DNA of 64,000 nucleotides from Gillisia sp. Hel1_33_143 (GCF_900104765.1 NZ_LT629737.1:1116001-1180000), one strand, 5' to 3'. Shown: positions 55,764-64,000, numbered from the stretch's first letter. Numbers and translations are program-made. The notes: generated from the letters alone by a model not told the origin.

Positions 55764-57302
55764 TTATTCTAATACTTCCCCGTTTTTATCGTGAAAGTGA
55801 TATTCCATGTACGTGTAAGCGTCTCTTGGTAAAATTTTTACCCAGCGCTTATGGTCAAAAAACCATTGGGAGCGGGGCGATGGAAAGCCTCTTGTTAAAA
55901 AGGCTGCAATAAATGGGTGCGTACTCAAAGTGATCTTTTTATGATTCTTCTTGATCAATCTTTCTAGGTCGGTCTTAATTTTATCAATTACGATAATAGG
56001 TGCCTCAATCTCACCTGCTCCGTTGGGATTTTCTTCCCTGGTTTTGATATTAGTTTCCGGCCTTACGCGTTGTCTTGTTATTTGAATCAATCCGAATTTA
56101 CTAGGAGGAAGTATTTTATGTTTAGCGCGATCATCGCTCATTTCTTCCCTTAAATGATCATAAAGGGCCTTCCTGTTTTCGGGTTTGTTCATGTCTATAA
56201 AGTCTACTACAATAATCCCACCCATATCGCGTAAACGAAGTTGGCGAGCTATTTCTGTAGCGCTTATTAGATTTACTTCTAAGGCTGTATCTTCTTGATT
56301 CTTAGCTTTATTAGACCTGTTGCCAGAGTTCACGTCTATAACGTGCATGGCTTCGGTATGCTCAATAATCAAGTAAGCACCTTTACTCATAGAGACGGTG
56401 CGTCCAAATGAAGTTTTTATCTGTCTTTCGACTCCAAATTTTTCAAAAATGGGAACATTGGTTTGATGCAATTTTACTATAGATTCTTTATTAGGGGCAA
56501 TTTCTGCCAAATAATCTTTAATTTGTACATATAGCGTTTCATCATCTACGCAAATAGAAGTGAAAGTATCATTAAACACATCTCTTAAGATGGATGATGC
56601 TCTATTTAACTCTCCTAATACCTTGGAAGGATGAGGTGCTTTGTATAATTTTTTACACATGACTTTCCAACGATCCATCAAATTTTGAAGATCTTTGTCC
56701 AGCTCTGCTACTTTTTTGCCTTCTGCTACGGTACGTACAATAACACCAAACCCTTTAGGTTTAATACTTTTTACTAATCTTTTAAGTCTATCTTTTTCTT
56801 CTTTGCTCTCAATTTTTTGAGAAACCGAAACCCGGTTAGAAAAAGGAACTAAAACTATATACCTACCCGGAAGAGAAAGCTCGGAGCTAATTCTCGGACC
56901 CTTAGTAGATATAGGTTCTTTCATGACCTGTACCAATAGCGACTGATTTGATTTTAAGACTTCAGCAATGCTGCCGTCTTTATCAATGTCTTTTTCAAAA
57001 GTAAAATTCTGTAAAGAATAGTCTTTTAATTTACCTGTGCTTACACGTTTTACGAATTTCAACAATGAAGAGACTTGAGGTCCCAGATCATGATAGTGTA
57101 AAAAACCATCTTTTGTGTAGCCTACATTTACAAATGCGGCATTTAATCCGGGAACAGCTTTTCTTATCTTGGCAATAAAGATATCGCCAACAGCAAAATT
57201 ACTGTCGTCTTCTTCCTTGTGTAATTCAACTAGTTTTCCATCTTTTATTAAGGCAAAATCTACAGCAGAAGAACTGGTTCTAATAATCAATTCTTTATCC
57301 AC
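55764..57302 (-). CDS. rng: Ribonuclease E/G family endoribonuclease
   Basis: An S1-domain endonuclease for rRNA maturation and mRNA decay. I choose GTG at 57302, giving 512 residues beginning (M)DKELIIRTSSSAVDFALIKDG, because this is the family N-terminus; an upstream ATG at 57359 adds 19 Asn/Arg-rich residues of doubtful reality. S1 domain near residues 20-110 (VGDIFIAKIRKAVPGLNAAFVNVG), the catalytic Asp pair in MHVIDVNSGNRS near residue 318 and IIVVDFIDM near residue 362, and an RNase G-size C-terminus without the RNase E scaffold tail. Its last 43 codons are duplicated at 54609-54738. Confidence 0.92.
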   Translation of the reverse strand: MDKELIIRTSSSAVDFALIKDGKLVELHKEEDDSNFAVGDIFIAKIRKAVPGLNAAFVNVGYTKDGFLHYHDLGPQVSSLLKFVKRVSTGKLKDYSLQNFTFEKDIDKDGSIAEVLKSNQSLLVQVMKEPISTKGPRISSELSLPGRYIVLVPFSNRVSVSQKIESKEEKDRLKRLVKSIKPKGFGVIVRTVAEGKKVAELDKDLQNLMDRWKVMCKKLYKAPHPSKVLGELNRASSILRDVFNDTFTSICVDDETLYVQIKDYLAEIAPNKESIVKLHQTNVPIFEKFGVERQIKTSFGRTVSMSKGAYLIIEHTEAMHVIDVNSGNRSNKAKNQEDTALEVNLISATEIARQLRLRDMGGIIVVDFIDMNKPENRKALYDHLREEMSDDRAKHKILPPSKFGLIQITRQRVRPETNIKTREENPNGAGEIEAPIIVIDKIKTDLERLIKKNHKKITLSTHPFIAAFLTRGFPSPRSQWFFDHKRWVKILPRDAYTYMEYHFHDKNGEVLE

Positions 57303-57439
57303 TTTAATTAGATTTTTGTCCCGATTGTGTCGGGATGGATTAAACATTAAATTTTTCACAGGGTTTTTAAATCCTGAAGAAACACTTAATTACTTTATAA
57401 ATAATAAAGGTTTCATTTTCAAAGAACGTCTTTTACTAA

Positions 57440-57465
57440 AAAAAGTAGTGCGAGCACTACTTTTT
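57440..57465 (-). terminator. Terminator hairpin that includes the stop codon of the 29-residue gene
   Basis: AAAAAGTAGTG (57440-57450) pairs with CACTACTTTTT (57455-57465) around CGAG. On the minus strand the stop codon TAG (57457-57459) is inside the first arm and a T-run follows the second, so transcription would end right after the small gene. Confidence 0.85.
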
Positions 57466-57546
57466 CTTATGGCGGTTAGCTCTACTTCTTTTCTTTCTTT
57501 TGTGAGTAGCTACCTTATGTCTTTTTCTTTTTTTACCACTTGGCAT
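57457..57546 (-). CDS. 29-residue very basic protein (candidate ribosomal or RNA-binding peptide)
   Basis: A short gene too small for usual ORF cut-offs: ATG at 57546, 29 codons, TAG at 57457. The product begins MPSGKKRKRHK, goes on VATHKRKKRSR and ends ANRHKKK; more than half of its residues are Lys, Arg or His. It lies between HU and rng on the same strand. I recall near-identical peptides in many Bacteroidota at this place. The composition is that of tiny ribosomal proteins; a small Bacteroidota ribosomal protein (bL38) is known from the Flavobacterium johnsoniae ribosome, but I cannot say that this is the same one. Confidence 0.8.
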   Translation of the reverse strand: MPSGKKRKRHKVATHKRKKRSRANRHKKK

Positions 57547-57603
57547 AGTGTTAGTTTTTAAGATTAATAATTCTATTATCCTTCTTTAATATTAAGAAGT
57601 GTT

Positions 57604-57894
57604 CTATTTTACGTCTACATTACTTTTAACTCCATCTACAAACACTCTTGCTGGTTTAAAAGCAGGGATGTTGTGAGCTGGAATCTTGATAGTCGTATTC
57701 TTTGAGATGTTTCTTCCGGTTTTCTCAGCTCTTGTTTTAATAACAAAGCTTCCAAATCCTCTTAAATATACATTATCTCCGCTTTCTAAAGAAGTCTTTA
57801 CTTCTTCCATAAATGTTTCAACAGTAGCTTGAACATCACCTTTTTCCATTCCTAATTTCTCTGAAATTCGGGCTACGATATCTGCTTTCGTCAT
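57604..57894 (-). CDS. HU family DNA-binding protein
   Basis: A 96-residue nucleoid protein. The fold is complete: MTKADIVARISEKLGMEKGDVQ at the start, the GDNVYLRGFGSFVIKTRAEKTGRNI core near residue 40, and the DNA-clamp arm KNTTIKIPAHNIPAFKPARVF near residue 65. It bends DNA as a dimer. The gene has its own promoter and is followed by the 29-residue basic gene, 57 bases after its stop. Confidence 0.94.
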   Translation of the reverse strand: MTKADIVARISEKLGMEKGDVQATVETFMEEVKTSLESGDNVYLRGFGSFVIKTRAEKTGRNISKNTTIKIPAHNIPAFKPARVFVDGVKSNVDVK

Positions 57895-57934
57895 TTTAGT
57901 GCTATTTATTGGGGTTTCTTAATTTTCAAGGGGG

Positions 57935-57966
57935 CAAATATAAGAATTAAATCTCCAATAAATCAA
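57935..57966 (-). promoter_or_regulatory. Promoter of the HU gene
   Basis: On the minus strand TAtaTTTG (57935-57942) is a perfect -7 element, with a TTG at 57964-57966 after a 21-base spacer; the HU ATG is 40 bases downstream. Confidence 0.65.
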
Positions 57967-58027
57967 TCCTAATTCATTAAATAGTAACCAAATAAAGAAT
58001 TATTATTGCAATCAAACATCTATATCT

Positions 58028-59074
58028 GTGGTATTTCATAAAAGTCTGACATACTGGTACTTAAATAATAAAAGAGAGCTGCCTTGGCGAGAAACCAGTG
58101 ACCCATATTGTATTTGGCTGAGTGAAATTATGCTTCAACAAACAAGAATAGAGCAAGGATTACCCTATTATTTGGCATTTACTAGTGCTTATCCTACCGT
58201 TTTTGATCTTGCAAAAGCTTCAGAAGAAGATGTTTTAAAACTATGGCAGGGACTTGGATATTATTCCAGAGCTAGAAATTTACATACCACTGCTAAACAT
58301 GTAGCTTTTGATCTTAATGGAGTCTTTCCAAAATCTTATGAGAGTTTACTAAAATTAAAGGGAGTAGGAGATTACACGGCAAGTGCTATAGCTTCTATCT
58401 CTTATAATGAACCAGTAGCTGTAGTAGATGGAAATGTTTATAGAGTGCTAGCGCGTTATTTTGATATAGATACCCCTATTAATAGTTCTTCCGGAATTAA
58501 AGAATTTAAACAGTTGGCTCAAGAATTGTTAGATAAAGAAGATCCTGCTACTTATAATCAGGCAATTATGGAATTTGGAGCCTTGCAGTGTAAGCCACAA
58601 TCTCCATTATGTACATCTTGCCCTTTAAGTGATAGTTGTTTAGCTCTTCAGAACAACAGAATAGCAGAGTTGCCGGTGAAGATCAAGAAGACTAAAATTA
58701 AAAAACGGTATTTTAATTACCTGGTATTTCAATCTAGTGAGAATAAGACACTACTTGAGAAAAGAACAGGAAAGGGAATTTGGGAAGGATTGTATCAGTT
58801 TCCCTTAATAGAAACAGAAGGACTTAAAGAAGCTTCAGAAATTGAATCGCACATGGAATTTTCTGAATTTTCTAAAAATGAACCTTTAGGGGTTACCTTA
58901 TATAATGATGCCCCTATTTTACATAAATTATCTCATCAACATATTTACACAAGGTTTTGGATTGTAGATAAAAATGAACTTCCAAATACTGCAATCTCTA
59001 TATCGTCTGTAGCGGAATATCCGGTTCCGGTGCTTATTGCAAATTTTTTAAATGACTATAGTTTCTCTTATTAA
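58028..59074 (+). CDS. mutY: A/G-specific adenine glycosylase
   Basis: Removes adenine paired with 8-oxoguanine. 348 residues: LPWRETSDPYCIWLSEIMLQQTRI near residue 18 with the catalytic Glu, helix-hairpin-helix LKGVGDYTASAIAS near residue 108, catalytic Asp in VVDGNVYRVLARYF near residue 137, the [4Fe-4S] motif Cys-X6-Cys-X2-Cys-X5-Cys (QCKPQSPLCTSCPLSDSC) near residue 190, and the NUDIX-like C-terminal domain that reads 8-oxoG. Start is GTG at 58028, since no ATG fits. It opens the mutY-ssb-gldE-gldD order typical of Flavobacteriia. Confidence 0.95.
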   Translation: MVFHKSLTYWYLNNKRELPWRETSDPYCIWLSEIMLQQTRIEQGLPYYLAFTSAYPTVFDLAKASEEDVLKLWQGLGYYSRARNLHTTAKHVAFDLNGVFPKSYESLLKLKGVGDYTASAIASISYNEPVAVVDGNVYRVLARYFDIDTPINSSSGIKEFKQLAQELLDKEDPATYNQAIMEFGALQCKPQSPLCTSCPLSDSCLALQNNRIAELPVKIKKTKIKKRYFNYLVFQSSENKTLLEKRTGKGIWEGLYQFPLIETEGLKEASEIESHMEFSEFSKNEPLGVTLYNDAPILHKLSHQHIYTRFWIVDKNELPNTAISISSVAEYPVPVLIANFLNDYSFSY

Positions 59075-59172
59075 TAGTGACTTTAAGATTTAACCCTCCA
59101 GATTTATAATTTTGTTAAACATAGACTTAATAATTTTATCTATTTTTAAAATGTTAATCAATCAAATAGCGG

Positions 59173-59180
59173 TAATTTTG
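59173..59180 (+). promoter_or_regulatory. -7 element of ssb-gldE-gldD
   Basis: TAatTTTG, perfect match, 20 bases before the ssb ATG at 59201. Confidence 0.6.
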
Positions 59181-59200
59181 CGCATTAAATTTATTCAATT

Positions 59201-59683
59201 ATGACAGGCACACTTAACAAAGTAATGTTGATAGGGCATACAGGAGATGATGTAAAAATGCATTATTTTGAAGGTGGAGGTGCTATAGGTAGATTTCCTT
59301 TGGCAACAAATGAAGTATATACCAATAAATCTACCGGTCAACGTGTAGAAAATACAGAGTGGCATAATATAGTTGTAAGAAATAAAGCAGCAGAGATCTG
59401 TGAGAAATATCTTAAAAAAGGTGATAAGGTCTATGTAGAAGGAAGGTTAAAGAATAGAAAATGGACAGATGAAAAAGGCTTGGAAAGATATTCTGTAGAG
59501 ATACAGTGTACAGATTTCACTTTTTTAACTCCTAAAAATGAAACATCAGCACCTTCATCACAGCCTCAATCTCAATCTCCTCAAAATGGAGGTTATTCAC
59601 AACCTAATACAGCTGTAAAAAACGATACCGCCTCAGGGCAATCAATGAATAATCAAGAAGAAGAGGACGATTTACCCTTCTAA
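59201..59683 (+). CDS. ssb: Single-stranded DNA-binding protein
   Basis: A 160-residue SSB: OB fold to about residue 112 (MTGTLNKVMLIGHTGDDVKMHY at the front, TEWHNIVVRNKAAEICEKYLKKG in the middle, EIQCTDFTFL at its end), then a Ser/Gln/Pro/Asn-rich linker and the acidic tip EEEDDLPF, which recruits replication and repair partners. gldE starts 21 bases after the stop. Confidence 0.96.
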   Translation: MTGTLNKVMLIGHTGDDVKMHYFEGGGAIGRFPLATNEVYTNKSTGQRVENTEWHNIVVRNKAAEICEKYLKKGDKVYVEGRLKNRKWTDEKGLERYSVEIQCTDFTFLTPKNETSAPSSQPQSQSPQNGGYSQPNTAVKNDTASGQSMNNQEEEDDLPF

Positions 59684-59704
59684 GTTTAACTAAAATCATA
59701 GCCA

Positions 59705-61027
59705 TTGGATCCAGATCCTCCCAGTTTAATTTCGTTATTTTTCTCTTTAGATATATCGCAAATATTCAGTTTTGTGATGATATTTGTGTTACTAATTTTC
59801 TCTGCTCTCATTTCTGGGGCAGAAGTTGCTTTCTTTTCGTTAACACCTTCCAACTTTATAACAGAAAATGGTAATAGAAGCAACAGCCAGAAGATAGTTG
59901 TAAAACTTCTTGAAAAACCTAAAAAGCTACTTGCAACCATACTTGTTGCTAACAATGCTATTAATATTGCTATAGTTCTATTGTTTAATGCCCTTACAGA
60001 TGAGTTCTTTGGAAGAATGAATGCTGTGTTGTTTGGTGTTAACTTTAAATTTGTGGTAGAGGTAGGATTGGTAACTTTCTTAATCTTGCTCTTTGGGGAA
60101 ATTCTTCCTAAAGTTTATGCTAGCCGGAATAATGTGAAATTTTCTAATTTCATGGCATATCCTTTAAACGTTCTCGATTTTATTTTTTCTCCCTTAAGTA
60201 TTCCTATGCGCGCCATTACCATCTTTATTCATGAAAGATTGGGGAAGCAACGAAGTTATATAAGTGTAGATCATCTATCTCAGGCGCTAGAACTTACCAG
60301 AGATGAAGATACCACCCATGAGGAGCAAAAGATTTTAAAGGGAATTGTCTCTTTTGGGAATACAGATACAAAACAGGTTATGAAACCTAGAATGGATATT
60401 TTCGCCTTAAATGAAAGTCAGCCATTTAAAGATATCATACCAGAGATCATAGAAAATGGTTATTCAAGAATTCCTGTGTATAAAGAAAATGTAGATCAGG
60501 TTACAGGGATTCTATATGTAAAAGATATTCTGCCCTATCTTGATAAAAAAGAGTTTGACTGGACAAGTCTAGTAAGAGATCCTTACTTCATTCCTGAAAA
60601 TAAAAAGTTGGATGATCTGCTTAATGAATTTAAGGTTAAGAAGATACATCTCGCTATTGTAGTAGATGAATATGGAGGAACCAGCGGATTGATCTCTTTG
60701 GAAGATATTATAGAGGAGATAGTAGGAGATATAAGTGATGAGTTTGATGATGAGGACTTAATATTCTCGAAATTAGACGATAAAAACTTTGTTTTTGAAG
60801 GTAAGACCCCTTTAAAAGATTTTTATAAGATCATTAAGCTTGAAGATGCTTCTAAATTTGAAGAGAATAAAGGAGAATCTGAAACTCTGGCTGGTTTCTT
60901 ATTAGAGATCTCTGGAGGGTTTCCAAAAAAGAATGAGATCATCTTCTTTTCAAATTATAAATTTATAATTGAAGTGATAGATGATAAAAGGATAAAACAG
61001 ATTAAATTGAGCATAGAAGACGTATGA
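59705..61027 (+). CDS. gldE: Gliding motility-associated protein GldE (CNNM/CBS family)
   Basis: A 440-residue membrane protein: CNNM-type transmembrane region to about residue 190 (FSALISGAEVAFFSLTPSNF, VANNAINIAIVLLFNA), a CBS pair (VMKPRMDIFALNES, GYSRIPVYKENVDQVTGILYVKDIL, VVDEYGGTSGLISLEDIIEEIVGDI) and a CorC/HlyC-type C-terminal domain. Start is TTG at 59705 (MDPDPPSL). In Flavobacterium gldE lies before gldD and raises the efficiency of gliding; CNNM relatives transport magnesium or cobalt. The stop overlaps the gldD ATG by four bases. Confidence 0.93.
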   Translation: MDPDPPSLISLFFSLDISQIFSFVMIFVLLIFSALISGAEVAFFSLTPSNFITENGNRSNSQKIVVKLLEKPKKLLATILVANNAINIAIVLLFNALTDEFFGRMNAVLFGVNFKFVVEVGLVTFLILLFGEILPKVYASRNNVKFSNFMAYPLNVLDFIFSPLSIPMRAITIFIHERLGKQRSYISVDHLSQALELTRDEDTTHEEQKILKGIVSFGNTDTKQVMKPRMDIFALNESQPFKDIIPEIIENGYSRIPVYKENVDQVTGILYVKDILPYLDKKEFDWTSLVRDPYFIPENKKLDDLLNEFKVKKIHLAIVVDEYGGTSGLISLEDIIEEIVGDISDEFDDEDLIFSKLDDKNFVFEGKTPLKDFYKIIKLEDASKFEENKGESETLAGFLLEISGGFPKKNEIIFFSNYKFIIEVIDDKRIKQIKLSIEDV

Positions 61028-61584
61028 GAAAGTTGATTTTTAGCATATTCATTCTATTGGCTGTTTTGAGTTGTAAAGATGAGGAACAGCCAAAGCCAAA
61101 TGCTTTTCTGGCGCTAAATTATCCGGAAGCTAATTATACTACCATAGATCTTAATTGCTCCTATAGCTTTGAAATGAATCAAATTTCAAATATAATACAA
61201 GCACAAAATAATAAACCGTGTTGGATAAATATTAAATACCCATTGCTTGATGCGGCAATATTTCTAACATATCAGCCAGTTAATAACAACTTAGATTCTT
61301 TATTAACAGACGCTCAAAAACTTCCTTTACAGCATACCATAAAGGCAGATTTTATTGAAGGAGATATCTATGAAAATAAAGAACATAGAGCTTATGGTAT
61401 GTTCTACGAAATAGATGGGAACGCTGCATCACAGGCAGAATTTTATATTACAGATAGCACGAAGCATTTTCTTACCGGATCTCTTTACTTCAACCAAAGA
61501 CCAAATTTTGATTCTATTATGCCTGCAGCTGCCTATATAAAGAAAGATATGAGACATCTTATGGAAACTTTAAAGTGGAATTGA
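61024..61584 (+). CDS. gldD: Gliding motility lipoprotein GldD
   Basis: A 186-residue lipoprotein (lipobox AVLSC, Cys near residue 17) needed for gliding in Flavobacterium johnsoniae. Conserved segments NAFLALNYPEANY near residue 27, NKPCWINIKYPLLDAAIFLTYQP near residue 64, RAYGMFYEIDGNAASQAEFYITDSTKHFLTGSLYF near residue 120 and DMRHLMETLKW at the end are family marks. It couples to gldE by a four-base overlap. GldD is linked to the gliding/T9SS machinery. Confidence 0.93.
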   Translation: MRKLIFSIFILLAVLSCKDEEQPKPNAFLALNYPEANYTTIDLNCSYSFEMNQISNIIQAQNNKPCWINIKYPLLDAAIFLTYQPVNNNLDSLLTDAQKLPLQHTIKADFIEGDIYENKEHRAYGMFYEIDGNAASQAEFYITDSTKHFLTGSLYFNQRPNFDSIMPAAAYIKKDMRHLMETLKWN

Positions 61585-61717
61585 GTTGTTAATATTTTAA
61601 GTTTTAAAATTACAATCTTTCAATGTTTGGTGTTTAAACAAACACATTTCTCTATATAATAACTGTTTGTTTGTTATTAATTCATATTTTAGTTAAACTA
61701 ATTATAAAATATGAGTT

Positions 61718-64000
61718 ATGAGGCAAATTCAATTACGATGCGTTAGGTTGATATTTTTGCTATTTGTGTTTCCGTCAATATTAATGGCTCAGGAAACGCT
61801 TAACGGTAAAATTATTGACGAATCTACGGGAGAACCGGTGCCCTTTGTGAATGTTATTCAAAAAGGTACTTCTAATGGAACCACAAGTGATTTTAATGGT
61901 GTTTTCTCTTTAGAAGTCAATGCTCTCCCTACAATCTTGGTCTTTTCTTATATTGGTTTTGAGACTCAGGAGATTAATGTAACCAGTAATTCCCCCATGG
62001 CTATTAATTTTGCTCAATCTGCCGCAGCTTTAGACGAAGTTGTAGTAACAGGTTTGGCAACTTCTGTAAAAAGAACCAATTCAGCTAACGCTGTAGCTTC
62101 TATATCTGCTGCAGAACTTGTTGGAACTACCACACCACCAACTTTGGATGGTGCGCTATACGGTAAATTTCCAGGTGCTATTGTAAGTGCAAACTCCGGA
62201 GCTCCGGGAGGAGGACTTTCAGTTAAATTGCGTGGAGCTACATCTATACAAGGAAATACACAACCTCTCTATATTGTAGATGGAGTTTATGTAGATAACT
62301 CTTCTATAGCAGCAGGTTTAAACGCTGTATCTGGCGCCGCGGCGGGAGGTAGTGCTTCCAATCAAGATAACCCATCCAACAGGATTGCAGATATAAATCC
62401 GGAAGATATCGCAAACATAGAGATTTTAAAAGGGGCGTCTGCCGCCGCTATCTATGGTAGTAGAGCTGCAGCAGGGGTAGTTATTATTACTACCAAACGT
62501 GGAGTTGCAGGAGAAACTTCTTATAGATTTTCACAATCTGTAGGATGGACGGAAGTAATTAATCTATTAGGTGTTAGAGATTATAATGAAGATAGAGTAA
62601 GAGAATCTTTTGGAGATGCCGCTGTTCAGGATTTTATAGATGCCAGAGATGGTAATAGACTTGTAGATTATGAAGAGGAACTATTTGGGAATAAAGGGCT
62701 GCTTACTATAACTAACTTTAGTACTAGTGGTGGTGGAGAGAAAACCAAGTTCTTTGCCGGAGTAACGCACAATAGTGAAGATGGAATTGTTGCCAATACC
62801 GGATATGAGAAAATATCTTTGAGATTGAATGTGGATCATCGTGCTAATGATTTCGTGAAATTAGCGCTGAGTACTAATTACATTCATTCTTCTTCTGATA
62901 GAGGGTACTTTAATAATGATAATACAGGAACCTCAGTGGGAGTTGCTTTAACAGGAACTGTGCCTTGGTTGCAATTATTTCCAGACGAAAACGGGAACTA
63001 TCCTGATAACCCATTAGGATCTTCCAATATCTTACAAACTAGAGATCTGGTAACTAATAATGAAAAGATCAATAGATTGATCATGGGAGGTTCTGCTAAC
63101 ATAGATCTTTACAGGAATGATAAGTCTAACTTAGAACTAATTTTACGTGGTGGTTTAGATTTTTATGGGTTTAATACATTGGCATTTTTTCCAAAAGAAC
63201 TTCAATTTCAAAAACCTTCTAATGGAGGACAGAATGGTGTATCTGTGCAGGGAAGTACTCAAAATAAGAACTATAATCTATCTGCATTCTTAGTACATAA
63301 TTACTTTACAGACAATAATATCAATTTTAGAACTCAGGCAGGTTTAACCAGAGAATATTTTGACAGAAATGGTTATTTAATTACCGCTACAGATCTTGTC
63401 GCTTCAGAAACAAATGTAGATCAGGCTACTAATACCGGTGTAGATCAAAATAGATTGAAGCAAGAAGATGCAGGTTTCTTTGCGCAAGAAGAAGTAAATT
63501 TTCAAGATAAAGTAATTGCAACAATTGGGGTGAGGGGTGATAAATCTTCGAACAATGGAGATGCTAATAAACTTAACTATTATCCAAAAGCTTCGGTTGC
63601 TTTAAACTTAAATGAGTTTGGCTTTTGGAATCAGAATTCAAAATTTAACCAATTAAAATTAAGAGCTGCTTATGGTGAGGCGGGTAACTTTCCACCAATT
63701 GGAGCATTGTTTACATCTTACAACAGTTTTACCAATGTAGGACAGGGCGGTGTAACATTAAAAGGAATTAGCCTTATTGGAACCAGAGGTAACCCAGATC
63801 TGAAGTCGGAAAGACAAAAGGAATTTGAAACAGGGGTAGACTTTGGATTTTTTAATGACAGGTTAACAGGATCTCTTACTTATTATATCAAAACCGTAGA
63901 CGATCTTATCTTAAATGCTTCTAAAGAACCTTCCTCAGGATTTACTACAGAATTTGTAAATGCAGGTAGTCTTGAGAATAAAGGGGTAGAGATCGCGTTA
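61718..64000 (+). CDS. SusC/RagA-family TonB-linked outer-membrane transporter (cut by window edge)
   Basis: The first 761 codons of a gene open at the window end; family members have about 1000 residues. Signal peptide MRQIQLRCVRLIFLLF to AQETL, a carboxypeptidase-regulatory-like domain (NGKIIDESTGEPVPFVNVIQ ... VFSYIGFETQEI), a TonB-box-like ALDEVVVTG near residue 107, a plug with the SusC signature LRGATSIQGNTQPLYIVDG and GASAAAIYGSRAAAGVVIITTKRG near residue 247, then barrel strands. It imports a glycan or peptide with a SusD lipoprotein, probably encoded next. The ATG at 61711 in another frame stops after 11 codons. Confidence 0.92.
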   Translation, partial: MRQIQLRCVRLIFLLFVFPSILMAQETLNGKIIDESTGEPVPFVNVIQKGTSNGTTSDFNGVFSLEVNALPTILVFSYIGFETQEINVTSNSPMAINFAQSAAALDEVVVTGLATSVKRTNSANAVASISAAELVGTTTPPTLDGALYGKFPGAIVSANSGAPGGGLSVKLRGATSIQGNTQPLYIVDGVYVDNSSIAAGLNAVSGAAAGGSASNQDNPSNRIADINPEDIANIEILKGASAAAIYGSRAAAGVVIITTKRGVAGETSYRFSQSVGWTEVINLLGVRDYNEDRVRESFGDAAVQDFIDARDGNRLVDYEEELFGNKGLLTITNFSTSGGGEKTKFFAGVTHNSEDGIVANTGYEKISLRLNVDHRANDFVKLALSTNYIHSSSDRGYFNNDNTGTSVGVALTGTVPWLQLFPDENGNYPDNPLGSSNILQTRDLVTNNEKINRLIMGGSANIDLYRNDKSNLELILRGGLDFYGFNTLAFFPKELQFQKPSNGGQNGVSVQGSTQNKNYNLSAFLVHNYFTDNNINFRTQAGLTREYFDRNGYLITATDLVASETNVDQATNTGVDQNRLKQEDAGFFAQEEVNFQDKVIATIGVRGDKSSNNGDANKLNYYPKASVALNLNEFGFWNQNSKFNQLKLRAAYGEAGNFPPIGALFTSYNSFTNVGQGGVTLKGISLIGTRGNPDLKSERQKEFETGVDFGFFNDRLTGSLTYYIKTVDDLILNASKEPSSGFTTEFVNAGSLENKGVEIAL

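Noticed and set aside
54568-55893. Direct repeats as attachment sites of an integrase-borne element
   Set aside because: Less than 1.2 kb lies between the copies and no integrase, resolvase or excisionase is encoded there, so a classic integrative element is not supported.
57303-57359. 19-residue N-terminal extension of rng from ATG at 57359
   Set aside because: The added Asn/Arg-rich residues are unlike the family, whose N-terminus starts at the GTG at 57302; kept only as a possible alternative.

Overview
The window is 64 kb of AT-rich DNA from a member of the Bacteroidota, almost certainly a (probably marine) Flavobacteriaceae species; a Gramella/Christiangramia-like genus is my guess, not a proven call. 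Reasons: gliding genes gldE and gldD after mutY and ssb, secreted proteins with type IX secretion (T9SS) C-terminal domains of both kinds, a SusC/RagA-type TonB-dependent transporter, DUF4270 and SbsA-Ig lipoproteins, a di-haem SdhC with SdhA and SdhB, a seven-gene Mrp cation/proton antiporter, near absence of Shine-Dalgarno sequences, and many perfect copies of the Bacteroidota -7 promoter element TAnnTTTG. No tRNA, rRNA, CRISPR array, insertion sequence or prophage was seen.

Layout. 0-6 kb: end of thiL, an alpha/beta hydrolase, BrnQ, an M24 aminopeptidase and a cbpA-cbpM chaperone pair. 6-10 kb: sdhCAB. 10-16 kb: a nitrilase-family amidase, an Ig-like lipoprotein, comF, a coiled-coil membrane protein and glyS. 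16-23 kb: a large T9SS cargo protein, exodeoxyribonuclease III, an OmpA-type lipoprotein, a Tas-like aldo/keto reductase and an M23 peptidase. 23-28 kb, minus strand: panC-panD-flippase-like-esterase-like-radA. 28-35 kb, plus strand: a GT5-like half protein, DUF4270 lipoprotein and glmS, then atpD-atpC. 35-38 kb, minus strand: an M61 peptidase and a DUF2975-DUF2975-HTH operon with what look like twin operators. 38-44 kb: mrpABCDEFG. 44-50 kb: bioF-bioD-bioA-ketoacyl synthase-bioB. 50-52 kb: a tandem pair of JmjC-like cupin proteins and recX. 52-58 kb: a T9SS type B cargo protein, then a small variable island carrying duplicated copies of the 3' end of the RNase G gene, then rng, a 29-residue basic protein gene and an HU gene. 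58-64 kb: mutY, ssb, gldE, gldD and the first three quarters of a SusC-like transporter.

Most of the window is conserved housekeeping and envelope biology: respiration and ion gradients (Sdh, ATP synthase, Mrp), cofactors (thiamine, pantothenate, biotin), DNA repair (RadA, MutY, ExoIII, RecX, SSB) and secretion/gliding. The places most worth a second look are: (i) the rng-tail duplication island at 53.95-55.9 kb, with three related terminators and two orphan secreted-protein genes between them; (ii) the DUF2975/HTH operon, whose promoter carries two 17-bp near-palindromes 33 bp apart; (iii) a complete-looking FabF-like synthase inside the biotin cluster; (iv) the 29-residue protein whose stop codon lies in its terminator stem; (v) a shared TACTCAATACT repeat inside both the sdh and atp operons; and (vi) two proteins that keep their family fold but seem to have lost key catalytic motifs (esterase-like at 24.7 kb, GT5-like at 28.2 kb).
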